Shown here: piece by piece, positions 31,043 through 40,803 of the stretch
Position numbering within the stretch: position 1 is the stretch's first letter
How the letters are laid out: every line of letters starts with the position of its first letter
DNA from: Campylobacter sp. RM10537
GTDB taxonomy: Bacteria > Campylobacterota > Campylobacteria > Campylobacterales > Campylobacteraceae
Length of the DNA: 64,000 bases
Direction of reading: 5' to 3'
NCBI RefSeq assembly: GCF_022369435.1
Contig: NZ_CP059597.1
Location: forward strand, 186,001-250,000
Position numbers and translations under genes: made by a program
Notes under the pieces: generated by a model
The model's input: only the letters and a program-made list of their open reading frames with translations
What the model was told of the DNA's origin: nothing
Databases searched by the model: none

Positions 31043-31786
31043 ATGAAATTTAGTGGAAAAAATGTTTTAATAACAGGGGCAAGCAAAGGAATAGGCGCTT
31101 CTATCGCAAAAACTTTAGCTAGTTTTGGACTTAAAGTTTGGATTAATTACCGTTCAAAACCAGAATTAGCTGATGCTTTAAGGGATGAAATTATTGCAAA
31201 AGGTGGTAATGCAGCAGTAATTAAATTTGATGCAAGCAAAGAAGATGAATTTGAAAATGGTATAAAAACGATTATTGAAAGTGATCAAGAACTTAGCTAC
31301 CTTGTGAATAATGCAGGCATTACCAATGATAAATTGGCTTTAAGAATGAAATTAGATGACTTTAGTTCTGTTGTAGATACGAATTTAAATTCGGCATTTT
31401 TAGGATGTAGAGAAGCTTTAAAAATAATGAGCAAAAAGCGTTTTGGTGCTGTAGTTAATATTGCTTCTATAGTTGGAGAAATGGGGAATGCTGGACAAGT
31501 AAATTATTCAGCAAGTAAAGGTGGAATGATAGCTATGACGAAATCTTTTGCTAAAGAGGGAGCAAGTAGAAATTTACGATTTAATTGCATAACTCCAGGA
31601 TTTATCAAAAGCGATATGACCGAAGTATTAAGTGAAGATATTAAGAAAATGTATCAAGATAGTATCCCATTTAAACGCTTTGCTGAGCCTGAAGAGGTGG
31701 CTTATTGTGTAGCATTTTTATTAAGTGACTATTCTTCTTATATTACAGGAGATGTACTTAAGGTTAATGGTGGTTTGTATATGTAA
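31043..31786 (+). CDS. fabG: 3-oxoacyl-[acyl-carrier-protein] reductase
   Basis: A 247-residue short-chain dehydrogenase. The NADPH motif GASKGIG is at residues 12-18, NNAG at about 88-91, the catalytic Ser in NIASIVGEMGNAGQ and the Y-x3-K pair in VNYSASKGG; the C terminus ends DVLKVNGGLYM. It reduces 3-oxoacyl-ACP in fatty-acid elongation. SD AAGGAT. Two other fatty-acid genes (acpP, fabF) lie 1.2 kb downstream, separated here only by a flavin-type protein and tenA. Confidence 0.93.
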   Translation: MKFSGKNVLITGASKGIGASIAKTLASFGLKVWINYRSKPELADALRDEIIAKGGNAAVIKFDASKEDEFENGIKTIIESDQELSYLVNNAGITNDKLALRMKLDDFSSVVDTNLNSAFLGCREALKIMSKKRFGAVVNIASIVGEMGNAGQVNYSASKGGMIAMTKSFAKEGASRNLRFNCITPGFIKSDMTEVLSEDIKKMYQDSIPFKRFAEPEEVAYCVAFLLSDYSSYITGDVLKVNGGLYM

Positions 31787-31800
31787 TTAAAGGATTTGTG

Positions 31801-32205
31801 ATGAATTTAGAAGAAATAATGCAATTTTTAGATAATAATCCGCCAGCTTTTTTGGCAACTCTAGGTACTTGTGGAAATCCTAGGGTTCGACCTATACAAA
31901 GTCCTCTTTTATTTAAAGATAAAATTTATTTTTGCACTTCAAATACCAAAGGGCTCTATAAGCATATAAAAAACTATAATGGGATTGAATTTTGTTCTTG
32001 TTCTAAGGATGGAACTTTTTTAAGACTTAGAGCCAATGCAATTTTCGAACCTAATTTAGAAGTTAAAAAAATGATGTTTGAAAAATATCCTTACTTAAAA
32101 AATTTATATAATACTCCAGAAAATTCAAAATTTGAAGTTTTTTATCTTAATAATTTAAGTGCTAGAATGCAATTTAATAATGGAGAATTTAAAACCTTAA
32201 AATAA
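31801..32205 (+). CDS. Pyridoxamine 5'-phosphate oxidase-like FMN-binding protein
   Basis: 134 residues from the ATG at 31801 (a GTG at 31798 is directly upstream; AAAGGA at about 31789 fits the ATG). The fold is recognisable from PPAFLATLGTCGNPRVRPIQSP, KIYFCTSNTKGLYKHI and LRLRANAIFE, typical of small split-barrel flavoproteins. The substrate is unknown. It follows fabG by 14 bases and is likely co-transcribed. Confidence 0.75.
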   Translation: MNLEEIMQFLDNNPPAFLATLGTCGNPRVRPIQSPLLFKDKIYFCTSNTKGLYKHIKNYNGIEFCSCSKDGTFLRLRANAIFEPNLEVKKMMFEKYPYLKNLYNTPENSKFEVFYLNNLSARMQFNNGEFKTLK

Positions 32206-32219
32206 GAAAAATCTTATTT
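32200..32219. terminator. Hairpin between convergent genes
   Basis: AAATAAGA-AAAA-TCTTATTT, an 8-bp stem across the stop codon of the flavin-type gene and 5 bases before the end of convergent tenA. AT-rich and without a long T run, so moderate at best. Confidence 0.45.
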
Positions 32220-32223
32220 AGGT

Positions 32224-32889
32224 TTAAATATTTGTTTGCATTGTTAAAGAATGCTCCCAAAAAGCAATTTCTAAACGAACGACATTGCGGAAAATTGAAT
32301 TAAGTTTTTTAAATTTTTCTTCAGAAATTTGATTACTATAAGAATTAACAAAATCTTCAAATTCTTTTACCGTTGTTTGAAATTCTTGACTTGAATAAGT
32401 TAAAATCCATTCTTTGTAGGGATGATTTTGTAATTTTTCTTGTGAAATATTTTTATAAATTGCATTTCCTATATATCCATAGCCTATTGCACAAGCACTA
32501 AGAGCAATTAGCATGTCTAAGAAATCTCCATTTTCTCCAACGCTTAATATATAACGTGAATAAGCAATATTAATAAGACTTTCATCTTTTTCGCTAAAAT
32601 TATTGATATCAATACCTAGATTTAAGATACTTTTATGAAGTTCTAATTCTCCTTCTAAAGTGTAATTTTGAAATTTAATAGCAAAGCGCAGTTCTTCTAC
32701 TGTATTTGCATTTAAAGCGAGGCGCGCATAACATTTTGAATAATTAATAAGATATATATAATCTTGTTTTAAGTAAAAAAGAAATTGTTCCTTGCTTAAA
32801 GTTTCATTTTCAAGTTGTTTTACAAAATTATGCTGTATGTATGCATTCCAAATTTTTAAATTTTCTTTGATAAGTTTTTGAAAAAGCAT
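32224..32889 (-). CDS. tenA: TenA-type thiaminase II / aminopyrimidine aminohydrolase
   Basis: A 221-residue all-helical protein of the TenA family. QHNFVKQLENETLSKEQFLFYLKQDYIYL near the N terminus, the Cys in LSACAIGYGYIG (about residue 133) that matches the catalytic Cys, and WILTYSSQEFQ are conserved; the C-terminal EIAFWEHSL carries the conserved Glu/Phe-Trp segment. TenA salvages the thiamine pyrimidine from degraded thiamine. This matters because the de novo gene thiC at 39517 is broken. Confidence 0.85.
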   Translation of the reverse strand: MLFQKLIKENLKIWNAYIQHNFVKQLENETLSKEQFLFYLKQDYIYLINYSKCYARLALNANTVEELRFAIKFQNYTLEGELELHKSILNLGIDINNFSEKDESLINIAYSRYILSVGENGDFLDMLIALSACAIGYGYIGNAIYKNISQEKLQNHPYKEWILTYSSQEFQTTVKEFEDFVNSYSNQISEEKFKKLNSIFRNVVRLEIAFWEHSLTMQTNI

Positions 32890-33008
32890 TTTTTCATCCT
32901 TGGTTGATTTAATTTTTTTTAAAGTATAATCAAAAACTATAAATATTTTAAGTTTTTTATAGTAAAATACGCTTTATTTTTAATTTTTATATTTTAAGGA
33001 GTTTATAA

Positions 33009-33242
33009 ATGGCAACATTTGATGATGTAAAAGCGGTAGTAGTAGAACAATTAAGTATTGATGCAGATACAGTTAAAATGGAATCTAAAATTATTGAAGA
33101 TTTAGGTGCAGATTCTTTGGATGTCGTAGAATTAATTATGGCTTTAGAAGAAAAATTTGAAGTTGAAATTCCAGATAGTGATGCTGAAAAACTTATTAAA
33201 ATTGAAGATGTTGTAAATTATATTGATAATCTTAAAAAATAA
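33009..33242 (+). CDS. acpP: Acyl carrier protein
   Basis: A 77-residue acidic protein with the phosphopantetheine site [12 protein letters not shown] (Ser at about residue 37). It carries acyl chains in fatty-acid synthesis. SD AAGGAG; a TATAGTAAAAT promoter element is near 32960. Followed by fabF after 30 bases. Confidence 0.96.
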   Translation: MATFDDVKAVVVEQLSIDADTVKMESKIIEDLGADSLDVVELIMALEEKFEVEIPDSDAEKLIKIEDVVNYIDNLKK

Positions 33243-33272
33243 TTTTTATTTAACTTTGCAAGGAGTCTATTC

Positions 33273-34487
33273 TTGAAAAGAGTCGTGGTTACAGGTATTG
33301 GGATGGTTAATGCCTTGGGTTTAGACAAAGAGAGTTCTTTTAAAGCTATTTGTGAGGGTAAAAGTGGAGTAAAAAAAATTACTCTTTTTGATACAACAGA
33401 TTTTCCAGTTCAAATAGCAGCAGAAATCACTGATTTTAATCCTTTAGATGTTATAGATCCTAAAGAAGTAAAGAAAGTAGATCGTTTTATTCAGTTAGGT
33501 ATAAAAGCTGCTAGAGAAGCAATGAAAGATGCTAATTTGGATGATAATTTTAACCAAGAAGAATTCGGCGTAGTATCGGCTGCTGGTATAGGAGGTTTAC
33601 CTAATATAGAAAAAAATTCAATTATCTGTTCTGAACGAGGACCGCGAAAGATTTCTCCATTCTTTATTCCTTCAGCTTTGGTTAATATGTTAGGTGGCTT
33701 GATTTCAATTGAACATGGGCTTAAAGGACCGAATATTTCTTGTGTAACTGCTTGTGCTGCTGGAACACATGCTATTGCTGAAGCTTATAAAAGTATAGCT
33801 TTAGGTACTGCAAATAAAATGCTTGTTATAGGTGCTGAAGCTGCTATCTGCCCAGTAGGGATAGGTGGTTTTGCTTCTATGAAAGCTTTATCAACCAGAA
33901 ACCATGATCCAGAACGTGCTTCAAGACCTTTTGATAAAGAAAGGGATGGTTTTGTTATGGGAGAGGGTGCAGGTGCTTTGGTTTTTGAGGATTATGAAGA
34001 AGCTAAAAAAAGAGGAGCTACTATTTATGCAGAACTAATAGGTTTTGGTGAAAGTGCTGATGCGCATCATATAACTGCTCCAACTTTAGATGGTCCTTTA
34101 AGAGCTATGAAAAAAGCTTTAAATATGGCCGGAAATCCTAAGGTTGATTATATTAATGCACATGGTACTTCAACTCCGGTTAATGATAAAAATGAAACCG
34201 CTGCTATCAAAGAGCTTTTTGGTTCTAATATTCCATTGATTAGCTCTACAAAAGGACAAACAGGACATTGCTTAGGTGCCGCTGGAGCAATCGAAGCGGT
34301 TATAAGTATTATGGCCTTAAGAGATGGTATTGTTCCGCCAACTATAAATCAAATTGTAAAAGATGAAGAATGTGATTTAAATTATGTTCCAAATTTTGCT
34401 AAAAAAGTTGATTTAAAAGTAGTAATGAGTAATTCTTTCGGTTTTGGCGGTACAAATGGTTGTGTTATTTTCAAAAAAGTAGATTAA
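33273..34487 (+). CDS. fabF: 3-oxoacyl-[acyl-carrier-protein] synthase II
   Basis: A 404-residue condensing enzyme starting at a TTG ([16 protein letters not shown]), supported by AAGGAG 9 bases upstream. Catalytic Cys in [12 protein letters not shown] (about residue 162), His in [12 protein letters not shown] and in [13 protein letters not shown]. It elongates acyl-ACP with malonyl-ACP. It lies between acpP and accA, with accA starting 1 base after its stop. Confidence 0.95.
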   Translation: MKRVVVTGIGMVNALGLDKESSFKAICEGKSGVKKITLFDTTDFPVQIAAEITDFNPLDVIDPKEVKKVDRFIQLGIKAAREAMKDANLDDNFNQEEFGVVSAAGIGGLPNIEKNSIICSERGPRKISPFFIPSALVNMLGGLISIEHGLKGPNISCVTACAAGTHAIAEAYKSIALGTANKMLVIGAEAAICPVGIGGFASMKALSTRNHDPERASRPFDKERDGFVMGEGAGALVFEDYEEAKKRGATIYAELIGFGESADAHHITAPTLDGPLRAMKKALNMAGNPKVDYINAHGTSTPVNDKNETAAIKELFGSNIPLISSTKGQTGHCLGAAGAIEAVISIMALRDGIVPPTINQIVKDEECDLNYVPNFAKKVDLKVVMSNSFGFGGTNGCVIFKKVD

Positions 34488-34488
34488 T

Positions 34489-35427
34489 ATGGCTTCATAT
34501 TTAGAATTTGAAAAAAATATTCAGCAGCTTGACGAAGATATCTCTAATGCTCAGATCAAAGGAGATTTTGACGCTATTGCTATTTTAAAAAAAAATCTTG
34601 AAAAAGAAATTGTAAAAACTTATAAAAATTTAAATGATTATGGTCGCTTACAACTTGCTCGTCATCCTGATAGACCCTATGCTCTTGATTATATTGATCT
34701 TATATTGCAAGATGCATATGAAATTCATGGGGATCGTGCCTTTAGAGATGACCCTGCTATTGTTTGTTTTATGGGGTATTTAGGTAATAAAAAAATTATT
34801 GTCATTGGTGAACAAAAAGGTAGAGGAACTAAAGATAAAATAGCAAGAAATTTTGGAATGCCACATCCTGAAGGTTATCGAAAAGCTTTAAGGATTGCAA
34901 AACTTGCAGAGAAATTTCAAATTCCAATTTTGTTTTTAATTGATACTCCTGGTGCCTATCCTGGTATTGGTGCTGAAGAACGTGGACAAAGTGAAGCTAT
35001 TGCTAAAAATCTTTATGAATTTAGTGATTTAAAAACTCCTACTATAGCTATAGTAATTGGAGAAGGTGGTAGTGGTGGAGCTTTAGCTATAGGAGTTGCT
35101 GATAAACTTGCAATGATGAAAAATTCTGTTTTTTCTGTTATTTCTCCTGAAGGTTGTGCAGCAATACTTTGGAATGATCCAAGTAAAATTGAAGTGGCAA
35201 CTAAAGCAATGAAAGTTACAGCGGATGATTTAAAAGAACAAGGTTTGATTGATGATGTTATAGAAGAACCTATTAATGGAGCACATAGAGATAAAGAAGG
35301 GGCTGCTATTGCTATTGCTGATTATGTAAAGAAAGTTTTAGATGAATTAAATATAATAAATCCAAATGAACTTGTTGCTAATCGTATGCAAAAAATATTG
35401 AAGCTTGGAGCTTTTTTAGAAACTTAA
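34489..35427 (+). CDS. accA: Acetyl-CoA carboxylase carboxyltransferase subunit alpha
   Basis: A 312-residue protein. [71 protein letters not shown] and [15 protein letters not shown] are the known AccA blocks. It makes malonyl-CoA together with AccD, whose gene is not in this window. Starts 1 base after fabF, so acpP-fabF-accA form an operon. Confidence 0.95.
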   Translation: MASYLEFEKNIQQLDEDISNAQIKGDFDAIAILKKNLEKEIVKTYKNLNDYGRLQLARHPDRPYALDYIDLILQDAYEIHGDRAFRDDPAIVCFMGYLGNKKIIVIGEQKGRGTKDKIARNFGMPHPEGYRKALRIAKLAEKFQIPILFLIDTPGAYPGIGAEERGQSEAIAKNLYEFSDLKTPTIAIVIGEGGSGGALAIGVADKLAMMKNSVFSVISPEGCAAILWNDPSKIEVATKAMKVTADDLKEQGLIDDVIEEPINGAHRDKEGAAIAIADYVKKVLDELNIINPNELVANRMQKILKLGAFLET

Positions 35428-35502
35428 TTATATTATTTTATCTTAGTTTAAAATACCCGCGATATTATTAATAAAAAATTATTTTATATCAAAGGTTTTT
35501 TA

Positions 35503-36090
35503 ATGGCATTTAAAAATTTAAAAGAAATATCATTTGATTATTCTGAATATATTAAACCTAAACGTTTCACTTATGAAAGTAATAATAGATATTGCACTTG
35601 GGATTTTATAGAAGTAAAAGATAGTGTTTCGGTGCTTTTGTATCATCAAGAATTTAAAAGTTTTGTTTTTGTTCGACAATTTAGAATACCTCTTTGGTAT
35701 CATCAAATTCATCATAAAAATTATCAAAATCAAGAAATAGGATATACTATAGAGCTTTGCTCCGGTTTGATAGATAAGAATTTATCTTTAGAACAAATAG
35801 CTAAAGAAGAATGTATAGAAGAAGTAGGATATTGTCCTAAAAAACTTGAAAAAATTAAGGATTTTTATACTGGTTTTGGATCCGGGGTAAGTAAGCAAAG
35901 TCTCTATTTTGCTGCTATAAATGAAAATGATAGGATTTCTGATGGCGGAGGAATAGATGGAGAGCAAATTGAAGTTATTTTTGTAAAAATTGAAGAATAT
36001 GAAAAATTCTCACAAAATATTATTTGCAACCCTTTATTAGATTTTTCTTATTTATGGTTTCTAAAAGAAAAAAAAGATTTTTACCTTTAA
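35503..36090 (+). CDS. NUDIX hydrolase, ADP-ribose pyrophosphatase-like
   Basis: A 195-residue protein. The NUDIX box reads GLIDKNLSLEQIAKEECIEEVGY (about 86-108), with the metal-binding EECIEEVG core intact; the preceding ELCSG matches the ELPAG of sugar-nucleotide hydrolases. FVRQFRIPLW is also typical of ADP-ribose pyrophosphatases. SD AAAGG before the ATG. Substrate not certain. In C. jejuni a TonB-receptor gene or its remnant lies between accA and this gene (from memory); here only 75 bases separate them. Confidence 0.8.
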   Translation: MAFKNLKEISFDYSEYIKPKRFTYESNNRYCTWDFIEVKDSVSVLLYHQEFKSFVFVRQFRIPLWYHQIHHKNYQNQEIGYTIELCSGLIDKNLSLEQIAKEECIEEVGYCPKKLEKIKDFYTGFGSGVSKQSLYFAAINENDRISDGGGIDGEQIEVIFVKIEEYEKFSQNIICNPLLDFSYLWFLKEKKDFYL

Positions 36091-36104
36091 AAGAAAGGTA
36101 AAAA
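36078..36104. terminator. Strong terminator between convergent genes
   Basis: Perfect 11-bp stem TTTTTACCTTT-AAAAG-AAAGGTAAAAA. On the minus strand it is followed by TCTTTTTTTT, a classic rho-independent terminator for the chemoreceptor gene; on the plus strand TTATTTTTTTG follows. Confidence 0.8.
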
Positions 36105-36107
36105 GGA

Positions 36108-37208
36108 TTATTTTTTTGTGCTTTCGTGAAGCATTTCTTTAAAGACATCAAATAAGTTTAAAGAAGCATTCTCAGCTGTTTGACATCTTTCTATAATTTT
36201 ATGTTGAGTTAAATTTAAGCCAACATCTTCTGTGGCAGCTATATCAATAGCACTATTCATATTTTCATGTACTTTTTCATGTGGTTCTGCAATTTTTAAA
36301 AAGCTTTTGCTAGAGCCAAATCTTTCCTTTCCTGTACCAGCTAGCCATTTTCCAAGACGACAACTTGTATGATCTGCTAGTCTTTTTCCAGTTTTTGTAA
36401 AAATTTCTCTATATCCGTTTAGTTTAAAAGCAATATGATCTAATTTAGCTAGAGATATAAATGCTTCAGAAGCAATATTAACAGCATTAGAATTTGTAGA
36501 GTGTGCTTCGGTTACAAGATGAGAAAATTTCTCTGAAAAATTTACAATATGAGCACTAGAATCAAGAGAAATTTTTTCTACTTGTTCGCTTTGACTATAC
36601 ATTTCATTAGCATTTTGTTTTAAAAGATTAATATTCATTTCTACTTCTGTAGTTGCTTTTTGTGTTTTTTCTGCTAATTTTCTAACTTCATCTGCCACAA
36701 CAGCAAATCCACGTCCATGTTCTCCTGCGCGTGCAGCTTCTATAGCTGCATTAAGTGCTAAAAGATTAGTTTGATCGGATACATCTTTGATTAGATTAAT
36801 CACATTAGTAATTTCATCAACGCTACGATGTAAAGTTCCAGCAGTATCACGTGTTTTATTGGCAGATTCAGTAATATTGCTTAAAGAAGCATTAATTGAA
36901 TCTGCAATATGGCTTAATTCATCCATTTCTACAAGTGAAGTTTTAGAGTAATTAGATATAATTTCAGCTTTATCAACATTTTCAAGCATATCACTTTGAA
37001 CTATAGTGATATTTTTTAAAATACCATTTAATAATACATTTAAAAGATCGGTTTTTAATTTAGATTCTAAAGCTTCTTGTTCTAAACTTGAAATTTTATT
37101 TTTTAATTCTAAATTTTCAGCTTTTATTTTTTGAATTTGATTTGAAAGATTTTTATTTTCTTCTTCTAATTTTTGAAAATTTTCATAATTAGTTTTTTTG
37201 CTAAACAT
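36108..37208 (-). CDS. Cytoplasmic methyl-accepting chemotaxis-type protein with CZB domain
   Basis: A 366-residue protein without transmembrane segments. Residues 1-60 are a coiled coil; the centre carries the signalling hairpin tip [20 protein letters not shown] and [21 protein letters not shown] (about 145-190). The C-terminal part has [20 protein letters not shown] and [10 protein letters not shown], matching a CZB zinc-binding domain (H...CxxGKW...H...H). It should signal through CheA/CheW, perhaps sensing zinc or oxidants. It matches Cj0448c by position. Confidence 0.87.
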   Translation of the reverse strand: MFSKKTNYENFQKLEEENKNLSNQIQKIKAENLELKNKISSLEQEALESKLKTDLLNVLLNGILKNITIVQSDMLENVDKAEIISNYSKTSLVEMDELSHIADSINASLSNITESANKTRDTAGTLHRSVDEITNVINLIKDVSDQTNLLALNAAIEAARAGEHGRGFAVVADEVRKLAEKTQKATTEVEMNINLLKQNANEMYSQSEQVEKISLDSSAHIVNFSEKFSHLVTEAHSTNSNAVNIASEAFISLAKLDHIAFKLNGYREIFTKTGKRLADHTSCRLGKWLAGTGKERFGSSKSFLKIAEPHEKVHENMNSAIDIAATEDVGLNLTQHKIIERCQTAENASLNLFDVFKEMLHESTKK

Positions 37209-37218
37209 AGTTCCACCT

Positions 37219-37437
37219 TTATTTTTTATAATTTTCTAAATATTTTTTTAATTCATCTTTAACATGAAGTTTTTCTTTTTTGAGGTTTGAAATTTCAGTA
37301 TCACTAAGAGTTGAAATTTGACTTTTTTCTGCATTTTTAATCTGATCATCAAGCTCATTATGGCGTTCAAATAATTTATCAAAATGAGCATCTTTGCCTT
37401 TAAGATCTGAAATAAGATCGCGATATTCGTGTAACAT
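37219..37437 (-). CDS. DUF465 (YdcH-like) small protein
   Basis: A 72-residue, all-helical protein: [32 protein letters not shown] and [16 protein letters not shown] are typical of DUF465. Function unknown. It lies 10 bases upstream of the chemoreceptor gene on the same strand and is probably co-transcribed. SD AGGAG before the ATG. Confidence 0.8.
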   Translation of the reverse strand: MLHEYRDLISDLKGKDAHFDKLFERHNELDDQIKNAEKSQISTLSDTEISNLKKEKLHVKDELKKYLENYKK

Positions 37438-37598
37438 AAATTTCTCCTCTTGTCGTAAAGTTTAGTTATTATAAATTAATTATATCTAAGTAAGTTAATA
37501 TTTTTACTTAAAAAATATTAAAAATATAAGCAAGTTAATTATGTATAATTTTAGAAATTTTTAGTATAGTTTTTGAGGATAAATCCTCAAAATATTAT

Positions 37599-37790
37599 TT
37601 AGAATTTTGTTTTTTTTAAGGTTCTTAAAGTAGACGCAGCAACTTTCATTTTTCTAGTAGTACCATCCTCTAAAGTTACTCGAACTGTTCTAAGATTAGG
37701 TAAAAAACGTCTTTTTGTTTTGTTATTAGCATGGCTAACATTATTGCCTACCATTGGCCCTTTGCCTGTGATTTGACATATTCTTGCCAT
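37599..37790 (-). CDS. rpmB: 50S ribosomal protein L28
   Basis: A 63-residue basic protein starting [29 protein letters not shown] and ending TLKKTKF, a standard L28. Transcribed alone, divergent from rpe. Confidence 0.97.
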   Translation of the reverse strand: MARICQITGKGPMVGNNVSHANNKTKRRFLPNLRTVRVTLEDGTTRKMKVAASTLRTLKKTKF

Positions 37791-37937
37791 TTTAGTTCCT
37801 TATTATTTGGGATAATTTTTAATTATGAATTCTAACAAATTTAAACTTAAAATATTCAAATATTTATACTATTTTTATTTATAAAAAGATAGAATATTTT
37901 TCTAAAAAATTATTCTTGATTAAGTAAGGTTTTTTTA

Positions 37938-38585
37938 ATGTATGTTGCTCCAAGTTTATTAGCTGCTAATTTTTTAAATCTAGAAAAAGAAATTAAAGCC
38001 ATACAAGAGGCAGGAGCTGATCTTTTACATATTGATGTAATGGATGGTTACTTTGTGCCTAATTTTACTTTTGGACCTTGTGTAATAGAAAAAATTTCTA
38101 CCATCAGCAATCTTCCTTTAGATATACATTTAATGGTAGAGGATGTTAAAAAATTTACAGATTTGTTTATTCCGCTAAAACCTAAGTTTATTTCTTTTCA
38201 TGTAGAAATAGAAAAACACCCTATAAGAATGTGTGAATACATACGATCTTTTGGAATTCATCCAGCAATAGTTTTAAACCCTCATACTCCCATAGATTCT
38301 ATTAAACATATAATTGATTTTGTAGATATGATTCTTTTGATGAGTGTAAATCCTGGATTTGGCGGACAAAGTTTTTTAAATTTTACCTATGAAAAAATTA
38401 AAGCATTAAGAGAGATTATTGATCGTAAAAATGCTAAAGTTTTTATCGAGGTTGATGGCGGTGTCAATGGTTTAAATGCAAGTGAGTTAGAACAAGCTGG
38501 GGCAGATATTTTAGTTGCTGGAAGTTATATCTTTTCTTCCAATGATTATAAAACTTCTATTTCATCATTAAAGTTGGAATTTTGA
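37938..38585 (+). CDS. rpe: Ribulose-phosphate 3-epimerase
   Basis: A 215-residue TIM-barrel enzyme. PSLLAANFLNLEKEI, the metal-binding HIDVMDGYFVPNFTFGP and DIHLMVE, MSVNPGFGGQ and EVDGGVN are intact. It interconverts ribulose 5-phosphate and xylulose 5-phosphate. Its stop overlaps the TTG start of the exonuclease gene. Confidence 0.95.
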   Translation: MYVAPSLLAANFLNLEKEIKAIQEAGADLLHIDVMDGYFVPNFTFGPCVIEKISTISNLPLDIHLMVEDVKKFTDLFIPLKPKFISFHVEIEKHPIRMCEYIRSFGIHPAIVLNPHTPIDSIKHIIDFVDMILLMSVNPGFGGQSFLNFTYEKIKALREIIDRKNAKVFIEVDGGVNGLNASELEQAGADILVAGSYIFSSNDYKTSISSLKLEF

Positions 38586-39352
38586 GTTCTCAGCAAGTTG
38601 AACAGATTATTTCTGTTTTAAGTAAGCAGAGTAAACCTTATAAATGGGTAATCGAGCAATTTTGCAAAGTTGATGAACTCCAAGATTATCAACTTGATTT
38701 AGAAACTTTTGAACTTTTAGGTTTGGGTTTTTATTTAAATCATGATAATCATTTAAGCTTGAAAACGCGTACTACTAAAATTAAGGAAGAAATTTTTTGC
38801 GTAGTAGATATAGAAAGCACCGGCGGTATTAAGCATGGACAAATTTTAGAAATTGGAGCTGTAAAAATTAAAAATTCTAAAGAATTGGATCGCTTTAATA
38901 GTTTAATAAAAGTTGATCAAATACCGGAAAATATTACAGAATTAACAGGAATTAGTTTTGATATGGTTGAAAATGCTCCAAATTTAAAACAAGTTTTAAG
39001 AGATTTTAAGCTTTTTTTAAAAGATAGTATTTTTGTGGCGCATAATGTTCGCTTTGATTACGGCTTTATTTCAAAAGCTTTATGTGAATGTGGTTTAGGA
39101 ATTTTACTTAATCGTCATATTTGCACTATAGAATTTGCACAATGTTGCATACAAAGTCCCAAATATAAACTCGATGTTTTGAAAGAATTATTAGGGATAG
39201 AAAGTATTCATCATAGAGCTTTAAGTGATGCTTTAGCGGCAGCTGAAATTTTTAAATATTGCCTATCAAAGCTTCCATATCATATTCAAACTACAGAAGA
39301 ACTAATAAAATTTATAAAATTTTCTCGTACTCAACGTAAAATTGCGATATAA
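38582..39352 (+). CDS. DnaQ-like 3'-5' exonuclease
   Basis: A 256-residue protein starting at a TTG that overlaps the rpe stop by 4 bases. After an N-terminal part of about 70 residues comes the DEDDh exonuclease domain: VVDIESTGG (ExoI), FVAHNVRFDYGFI (ExoII) and HHRALSDALAAAEIF (ExoIII). Probably the proofreading epsilon subunit of DNA polymerase III or a related exonuclease; in Campylobacter annotation it is called dnaQ. Confidence 0.82.
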   Translation: MSSQQVEQIISVLSKQSKPYKWVIEQFCKVDELQDYQLDLETFELLGLGFYLNHDNHLSLKTRTTKIKEEIFCVVDIESTGGIKHGQILEIGAVKIKNSKELDRFNSLIKVDQIPENITELTGISFDMVENAPNLKQVLRDFKLFLKDSIFVAHNVRFDYGFISKALCECGLGILLNRHICTIEFAQCCIQSPKYKLDVLKELLGIESIHHRALSDALAAAEIFKYCLSKLPYHIQTTEELIKFIKFSRTQRKIAI

Positions 39353-39365
39353 TAATACAATAAAT

Positions 39366-39446
39366 GACGGGAGCTTGTGAAACAGGCTGAGAGTAAGCTA
39401 AAAGCTTAGACTGAACCGGATCTGGATAATGCCAGCGTCGGGAAGA
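39366..39446 (+). promoter_or_regulatory. TPP riboswitch (THI element)
   Basis: The conserved core is complete: GACGGGAGC, the CTGAGAG of the pyrimidine-sensing arm, GACTGAACC, and GATCTGGATAATGCCAGC followed by the closing CGTCGGGAAG. The P1 stem pairs GACG with CGTC. It lies about 70 bases before the thiC start, so thiamine pyrophosphate should repress thiC. Confidence 0.95.
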
Positions 39447-39516
39447 TTTTATTATTAAACGCTTTAAAATTTTATACTCACCCTTCATTTATCCAAAAAT
39501 TTTTTAAAGATAAAAT

Positions 39517-40803
39517 ATGAAAACCCAAATGCTTTATGCTAAAGAAGGTATTTTCACCAAAGAAATGCAAATTGTCGCCCAAAAAGAGCAAGTTAGTCAA
39601 GATTTTTTACTTGAAAATATTGCTTGTGGTAAGATCATTATTCCTGCTAATATTAATCATAAAAGTCTTGATCCAAACGGTATAGGATTTGGACTTCGCA
39701 CCAAAGTAAATGTTAATTTAGGTGTTTCAAATGATTGTATCGATTATAGCGAAGAGATAAAAAAAGTAGAACTTGCTCATAAATTTGAGATTGAAGCCAT
39801 TATGGATTTAAGTAATTATGGAAAAACAAGTCATTTTAGAGATGAACTTATTGCTTTTTCAAGAGCAATGATGGGCACAGTTCCTGTTTATGATACAGTA
39901 GGATTTTTAGAAAAAGATCTAAAACAAATTAAAGCTAAAGATTTTTTAGATGTAGTTTATCATCATGCAAAAAGTGGTGTGGATTTTATGACTATACACG
40001 CTGGAATAAATTCACGTACTGTTAGGGTTTTTAAAGAAGGAAAAAGACTTACAAATATAGTTTCAAGAGGAGGATCTGTGCTTTATGCTTGGATGATAAT
40101 GAAAGAGGCTGAAAATCCTTTTTTTTGAATATTATGATGATTTATTAGAAATTTGTTTAAAATATGATGTAACTTTATCTTTAGGCGATGCTTTACGTCC
40201 AGGTTCTACACACGATTCAACCGATGCATCGCAAATTGCAGAACTTATAGAATTATCCTTACTAACGCAAAGGGCTTGGGAAGCTGGAGTTCAAGTGATG
40301 ATAGAGGGGGCCTGGACATATGGTAATAAATGAAATTGAAGCCAATATGCAACTTGAAAAACGTCTTTGCAAAGGAGCACCTTTTTATGTTTTAGGACCT
40401 TTGGTTACAGATATTGGTGCAGGATATGATCATATTAGTGGAGCGATCGGAGGAGCTGTAGCAGCTGCAAGTGGTGCTGATATACTTTGCTATGTAACAC
40501 CGGCTGAACACTTAAGACTTCCAAATTTAGATGATGTTAGAGATGGAATAGTTGCAACTAAAATTGCAGCTCATGCAGGCGATATTGCCAAAAGAAAGAG
40601 CAAGAGATGATGATATGAGTAAAGCAAGACAAAATATAGATTGGGAAAAAATGTTTAAGTTTGCCATTGATGGAGAGAAGGCTAAAAAAATGTTTAACGA
40701 ACGTCGCCCAGATGATTTAAATTCTTGTTCTATGTGTGGAAAAATGTGCGTGATGAATACAATGAATCAAGCTCTAAAAGGCGAAGATGTAAGCTTAATC
40801 TGA
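39517..40803 (+). pseudogene. thiC: thiC pseudogene (phosphomethylpyrimidine synthase), three frameshifts
   Basis: ThiC makes the pyrimidine half of thiamine from AIR in a radical SAM reaction. The frame is interrupted three times: an extra T in a T run at about 40122-40128 (after NPFF, giving TGA), an extra G in a G5 run at about 40306-40310 (GAGGGGGCCTGG should read EGPGH), and a shift near 40596-40605 (after GDIAK). All segments are otherwise well conserved, including [35 protein letters not shown] and the C-terminal FeS motif CSMCGKMC. The breaks look recent. If real, the pyrimidine must come from salvage (tenA) or uptake. Two of the three changes are in homopolymers, so sequencing error must be excluded. 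Confidence 0.88.

Noticed and set aside
40306-40310. Phase-variable poly-G tract
   Set aside because: Only five G; Campylobacter contingency tracts are usually eight or more. Treated as a simple frameshift.
40552-40803. 83-codon frame as a separate gene
   Set aside because: It is the C-terminal part of ThiC (CSMCGKMC) shifted out of frame, not a gene of its own.
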